A stretch of DNA of 64,000 nucleotides from WLWS01 sp965243105 (GTDB lineage: Bacteria > Pseudomonadota > Gammaproteobacteria > Eutrophobiales > Eutrophobiaceae), in assembly GCA_965243105.1 (NCBI GenBank), contig CBDEUC010000001.1, forward strand, positions 542,582 through 606,581, written 5' to 3'. Shown here piece by piece: positions 61,842 through 64,000 of the stretch. Position 1 is the stretch's first letter. Every line of letters starts with the position of its first letter. The translations under genes and the position numbers were made by a program. The notes beneath the pieces were generated by a model that was not told the origin of the DNA, searched no databases, and was given only the letters and a program-made list of their open reading frames with translations.

Positions 61842-61992
61842 TTCGCACTTCCTCCCTGATTTCCTCAACATCGTTTCTATTGAAAAAGGGATCGGCTTTC
61901 ATTCGCTCAACGTGGCTTTCCAGCCTTTCCAGGTATTTCGTCAACTCCGGATCACGCTCGTAAGGCTTCGCGGGTAATTTCTCAGGGTTCAT
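61834..61992 (-). CDS. Hypothetical phage protein, 52 aa
   Basis: ATG 61992 overlaps the DUF551 stop (ATGA). Charged helical (KYLERLESHVERMKADPF). Overlaps the recT GTG start by 8 bp. Confidence 0.65.
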   Translation of the reverse strand: MNPEKLPAKPYERDPELTKYLERLESHVERMKADPFFNRNDVEEIREEVRSE

Positions 61993-62183
61993 ACTGGATT
62001 CCTCGGCAGCTTCCCCCAATACTCAACATTCGTCACGGTGTCGGTAACGCCATCCAGAGCCCACCACTCACCATCCGCATTAGTGCTTTCTCTTGCCCCA
62101 ACTCTAAACGAACCATGATCATCCACCGTCAATACTTCTTCGCCATAATTCGGCAAGCTATCTTCTACGTGTAGTAGCTTCAT
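61989..62183 (-). CDS. DUF551-like phage protein
   Basis: 64 aa. Short form of the DUF551 pattern: HVEDSLPNYGEEVLTVDD at the start and VTNVEYWGKLPRNP at the end. Common in phage early regions; function unknown. Confidence 0.75.
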   Translation of the reverse strand: MKLLHVEDSLPNYGEEVLTVDDHGSFRVGARESTNADGEWWALDGVTDTVTNVEYWGKLPRNPV

Positions 62184-62475
62184 CTTCTGTCTCCTTAGTC
62201 GCCAATCTCTGCGCGACTCTTTCTATTAGTTCATCAATTTCCTGCGAGGCGTTTGCGCCAAATTCCAATAAATCGCCAGGTACATAAGCCGCGAGGATGT
62301 TTGTTAATAACTCCCGTTCCTCCACCGGATTGATCTGCTCAATCAATTCCTCCGGAGCCTTGGCGAATGAATCGCACCACTCGGCTTTGGCCTGTTCGTA
62401 GGTTTCAGATCGCTTTGCCTGGAAATGCTCAAATCTGATTAACTCGGCTGTGTTGCTGTCAGGCATTCGGGTCAT
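62158..62475 (-). CDS. Hypothetical phage protein, 105 aa
   Basis: Acidic helical protein (EELIEQINPVEERELL, EIDELIERVAQRLA). ATG 62475 or 62466. Overlaps its neighbours by 26 and 17 bp. Confidence 0.65.
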   Translation of the reverse strand: MTRMPDSNTAELIRFEHFQAKRSETYEQAKAEWCDSFAKAPEELIEQINPVEERELLTNILAAYVPGDLLEFGANASQEIDELIERVAQRLATKETEDEATTRRR

Positions 62476-62680
62476 TTTCCCCCTCCCTCCTTAGTTCATC
62501 CTCCATCGCCAGCACATCCTTGTAAGCCTGTATGGATTCCCTTTCATATCTCGGCTGATTGAGCAGGACAAAGGCACCGACATTGCTAAGCATCCGATTA
62601 ACGTCTGATGTGCTTAATCCGGTTTTCGTCGCCTGGGGTGCTTTAGGGGTGGTTGCTGCGTAATCGTGTTGGATGTTCAT
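62459..62680 (-). CDS. Hypothetical phage protein, 73 aa
   Basis: GLSTSDVNRMLSNVGAFV and YKDVLAMEDELRREGE. No family recognised. 3 bp after the preceding gene. Confidence 0.62.
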   Translation of the reverse strand: MNIQHDYAATTPKAPQATKTGLSTSDVNRMLSNVGAFVLLNQPRYERESIQAYKDVLAMEDELRREGENDPNA

Positions 62681-62683
62681 GAC

Positions 62684-63028
62684 TCACCCCCTTGCTTTGG
62701 CGAGGGCTTGCCTACCCATGCAAAACCCGCAGGCAAATTCTGGGCGCTGGTCTGAGCAGTAACATTCACTATCATCGACCAACTGTTCAAGCGCCTCATA
62801 CATATCCGGCGCGGCGGCTATTAGATGGGCGTTGGCGTTTACCTCTTTCACACCGCCATCACTGGACATATCGGGTTCGGCGCAAGCAATAAGCTGGGGC
62901 AGGTCGTCATTCTCCGGAACGAGGCGGGCCGTCACAATCTTTGTCCTTTCCCATTCTTCCTCAGCAATTCCAGAGCCATCTTTGAACCCGACTTGCCACG
63001 GCCCTTTAGTAAAATTAGCCTCCATCAC
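62684..63028 (-). CDS. Phage protein of the FTKGPW...AAAPDMYEAL type
   Basis: 114 aa. The opening NFTKGPWQVG and the block NANAHLIAAAPDMYEALEQL are widely seen in phage hypothetical proteins. The C-terminal end has several Cys (CYCSD, CGFCMG). Function unknown. Confidence 0.78.
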   Translation of the reverse strand: MMEANFTKGPWQVGFKDGSGIAEEEWERTKIVTARLVPENDDLPQLIACAEPDMSSDGGVKEVNANAHLIAAAPDMYEALEQLVDDSECYCSDQRPEFACGFCMGRQALAKARG

Positions 63029-63258
63029 ACTCTCCCTTCAAATTTGGTTGAAAATAAATCCCCGCTTTGGATGTCCTCGTTTTTCTTTCCGGCGTGCTTG
63101 TTGCCTACGTCGATATAACGTGTGAACTTCCGGCGTAGTGGTGCTGGCGGGTCTACGACATAAACACCAAAATCCTTTTCCATAACCTCAACGCCTTCCT
63201 TGGCGCAGTGGGATTTGATGTATTCCCGTGTTACGGGGTTTTCGGTGGCGATGATCAT
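63025..63258 (-). CDS. Hypothetical phage protein, 77 aa
   Basis: Compact alpha/beta pattern (MIIATENPVTREYIKSHCAK) with a basic C-terminal half. No family recognised. ATGA overlaps on both sides. Confidence 0.65.
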   Translation of the reverse strand: MIIATENPVTREYIKSHCAKEGVEVMEKDFGVYVVDPPAPLRRKFTRYIDVGNKHAGKKNEDIQSGDLFSTKFEGRV

Positions 63259-63398
63259 TTCTTTTCAAACCGGAAAGATTTGAAGCAGAAGATTTTGCGA
63301 ACACCATCAACAAGAATCTCCGGCAGGTGCTTGTACCTCTCAAAATGGAAGGCGGGGTCAGCGTCGGCCCGCATCCCGCAAATCAAACATTTCTTCAT
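63255..63398 (-). CDS. 47-aa small protein with Cys-x2-Cys
   Basis: Starts MKKCLICGMRADADPAFHFE; a further Cys near the end (KIFCFKSF) and His residues could complete a zinc site. GAAAGG lies before the ATG. First gene of the minus-strand chain, so the chain promoter should lie in 63399-63502. Confidence 0.6.
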   Translation of the reverse strand: MKKCLICGMRADADPAFHFERYKHLPEILVDGVRKIFCFKSFRFEKK

Positions 63399-63502
63399 CC
63401 TTTCTCTCCCGTGGTTTTCAAACTGTGTAGAGAATAGTATGCCAAAACTTTACAACATGCAAGGGAATATTTACAAAAAAGTTCCTATATTTGCCTGCCG
63501 TT
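63399..63502. promoter_or_regulatory. Divergent promoter region of the phage early operon and PAS gene
   Basis: 104 bp, strongly AT-rich in the right half. TTTACAA occurs twice, at 63450 and 63471 (21 bp apart), a possible operator pair. No clear -35/-10 could be fixed by eye. Confidence 0.4.
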
Positions 63503-63907
63503 ATGAATAATAAAAACAAATACAACGAGTTAGAGGCTTTATTGTTGGCTTCCAAGGAAGGGAAAACCACCATTCCGGCAGGGTTAATTGACCTGATCCC
63601 CATAGGCATGACCTTTGTGGAGGTCAAAAGCGGCCTGATAGTGTGGTGTAACGAGCAGTTAGCCGATGACCTGGGCTACGAGGGCCACGAGCTTTGGGGA
63701 AAGATGACGGTGTATGACATTACGCCGGAATATGACTGGCATATTACACAGACTCAGTTTGAGTCAGTTTCCAACTTCGGCAGGTTCGGGTGGTATGAAA
63801 AAAGCTACACGCGGAAAAACGGCGATTTGATCCAAATCCGCATTAAGGGATACGCGGTGGAGGTAAAAGGGGAATATTACGCTGTTACAGTGGTAGAGAA
63901 GATTTAG
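63503..63907 (+). CDS. PAS-domain protein
   Basis: 134 aa from ATG 63503 (a TTG at 63491 is in frame). One PAS domain (about 25-130): DLIPIGMTFVEVKSGLIVWC, LGYEGHELWGKMTVYDI, RKNGDLIQIRIKGYAV. No output domain. It is the only plus-strand gene of the element and faces the early operon, where a repressor or host-sensing switch would sit. Ends 4 bp into the next convergent frame. Confidence 0.8.
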   Translation: MNNKNKYNELEALLLASKEGKTTIPAGLIDLIPIGMTFVEVKSGLIVWCNEQLADDLGYEGHELWGKMTVYDITPEYDWHITQTQFESVSNFGRFGWYEKSYTRKNGDLIQIRIKGYAVEVKGEYYAVTVVEKI

Positions 63908-63999
63908 CCCGCGATTTCCTGCAGAGCCTCTAATTCATTTGGGGTAATGGTATTCTTGTCCTGGTTGCGGGAATAAAGAAGTAAAGCGATTTTTACCCG
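63904..63999 (-). CDS. Partial phage gene at the right edge
   Basis: 31 codons remain open to the window edge; the C-terminus reads NTITPNELEALQEIAG. Overlaps the PAS stop by 4 bp. Too little to classify. Confidence 0.45.
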   Translation of the reverse strand, partial: RVKIALLLYSRNQDKNTITPNELEALQEIAG

Positions 64000-64000
64000 T

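Larger units (their letters stand above)
55320..64000. mobile_element. Left end of a prophage or integrative element in comEC
   Basis: Begins near the point where comEC loses homology and contains an integrase followed by a continuous minus-strand train of small phage early genes (RecT, HNH/AP2, Lar-like, DUF551), then a divergent PAS gene. Integrase next to the junction and genes reading toward it is the normal order for the integration end of a temperate phage. No capsid, terminase or tail genes and no second att site are in view, so the element must continue past the window. Confidence 0.8.

Noticed and set aside
1..64000. CRISPR array, rRNA operon or insertion sequences
   Set aside because: No regularly spaced repeats, rRNA sequence or transposase genes were seen in either strand.

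Overview
The window looks like a chromosomal segment of a free-living, probably marine or sediment, gammaproteobacterium. This rests on the LolC/LolD pair, DUF1244, LexA-ImuA-ImuB-DnaE2, GcvTHP and a Gram-negative porin; no taxonomic marker was compared, so the genus is left open. Gene density is high and ATGA stop/start overlaps are common. The first 55.3 kb is chromosomal backbone. From about 55.3 kb to the right edge is the integrase-proximal early region of a prophage or related integrative element.

Layout. 1-5.9 kb: end of a DUF455 ferritin-like gene, an unknown gene, and a minus-strand envelope cluster (L,D-transpeptidase, DUF302 lipoprotein, MotA/ExbB-like and MotB/ExbD-like proteins, a membrane protein, a vWA-FHA protein). 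6.0-9.2 kb: a 24-codon pqqA gene, with no other pqq gene nearby, behind a sigma-54-like promoter and divergent from a histidine kinase/NtrC-type regulator pair. 9.2-11.2 kb: NDH-2-like dehydrogenase, DUF1244, tRNA-Thr. 11.5-16.6 kb: a receiver-Ser/Thr kinase fusion, a NarX/LuxR-type two-component pair, and two periplasmic proteins of families tied to PQQ-dependent alcohol oxidation. 16.8-22.7 kb: a tungsten aldehyde oxidoreductase operon (AorA, AorB, AorC, a MoaD-like protein, an unknown protein ending in GGG) and a porin. Together these suggest an alcohol to aldehyde to acid route: PQQ dehydrogenase in the periplasm (its gene is outside the window), then an AOR in the cytoplasm, under two-component control.

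22.8-37.9 kb: housekeeping genes, the SOS mutasome operon lexA-imuA-imuB-dnaE2 divergent from an SRAP gene, asnS and a cpdA-like gene. 37.9-44.9 kb: serine and glycine catabolism (sdaA, a LysR regulator, gcvT-gcvH-gcvP). 44.9-49.9 kb: a compact candidate microcin locus, made of a 140-nt rod-like inverted repeat, HlyD-family adaptor, C39-peptidase ABC exporter, AraC-type regulator, a 77-aa double-glycine precursor and a membrane HExxH protein. I judge this the strongest candidate for an undescribed system. 49.9-55.4 kb: tsaB, lolC, lolD, a DUF2062 gene and comEC.

55.3-64.0 kb: a tyrosine integrase overlaps the 3' end of comEC, whose last ~30 residues look replaced. Behind it lies an almost gapless minus-strand train of about 20 small phage genes (RecT, two related HNH/AP2 proteins, Lar-like, DUF551, small membrane peptides), led by a divergent PAS-domain gene. 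No structural phage genes and no far attachment site are visible.
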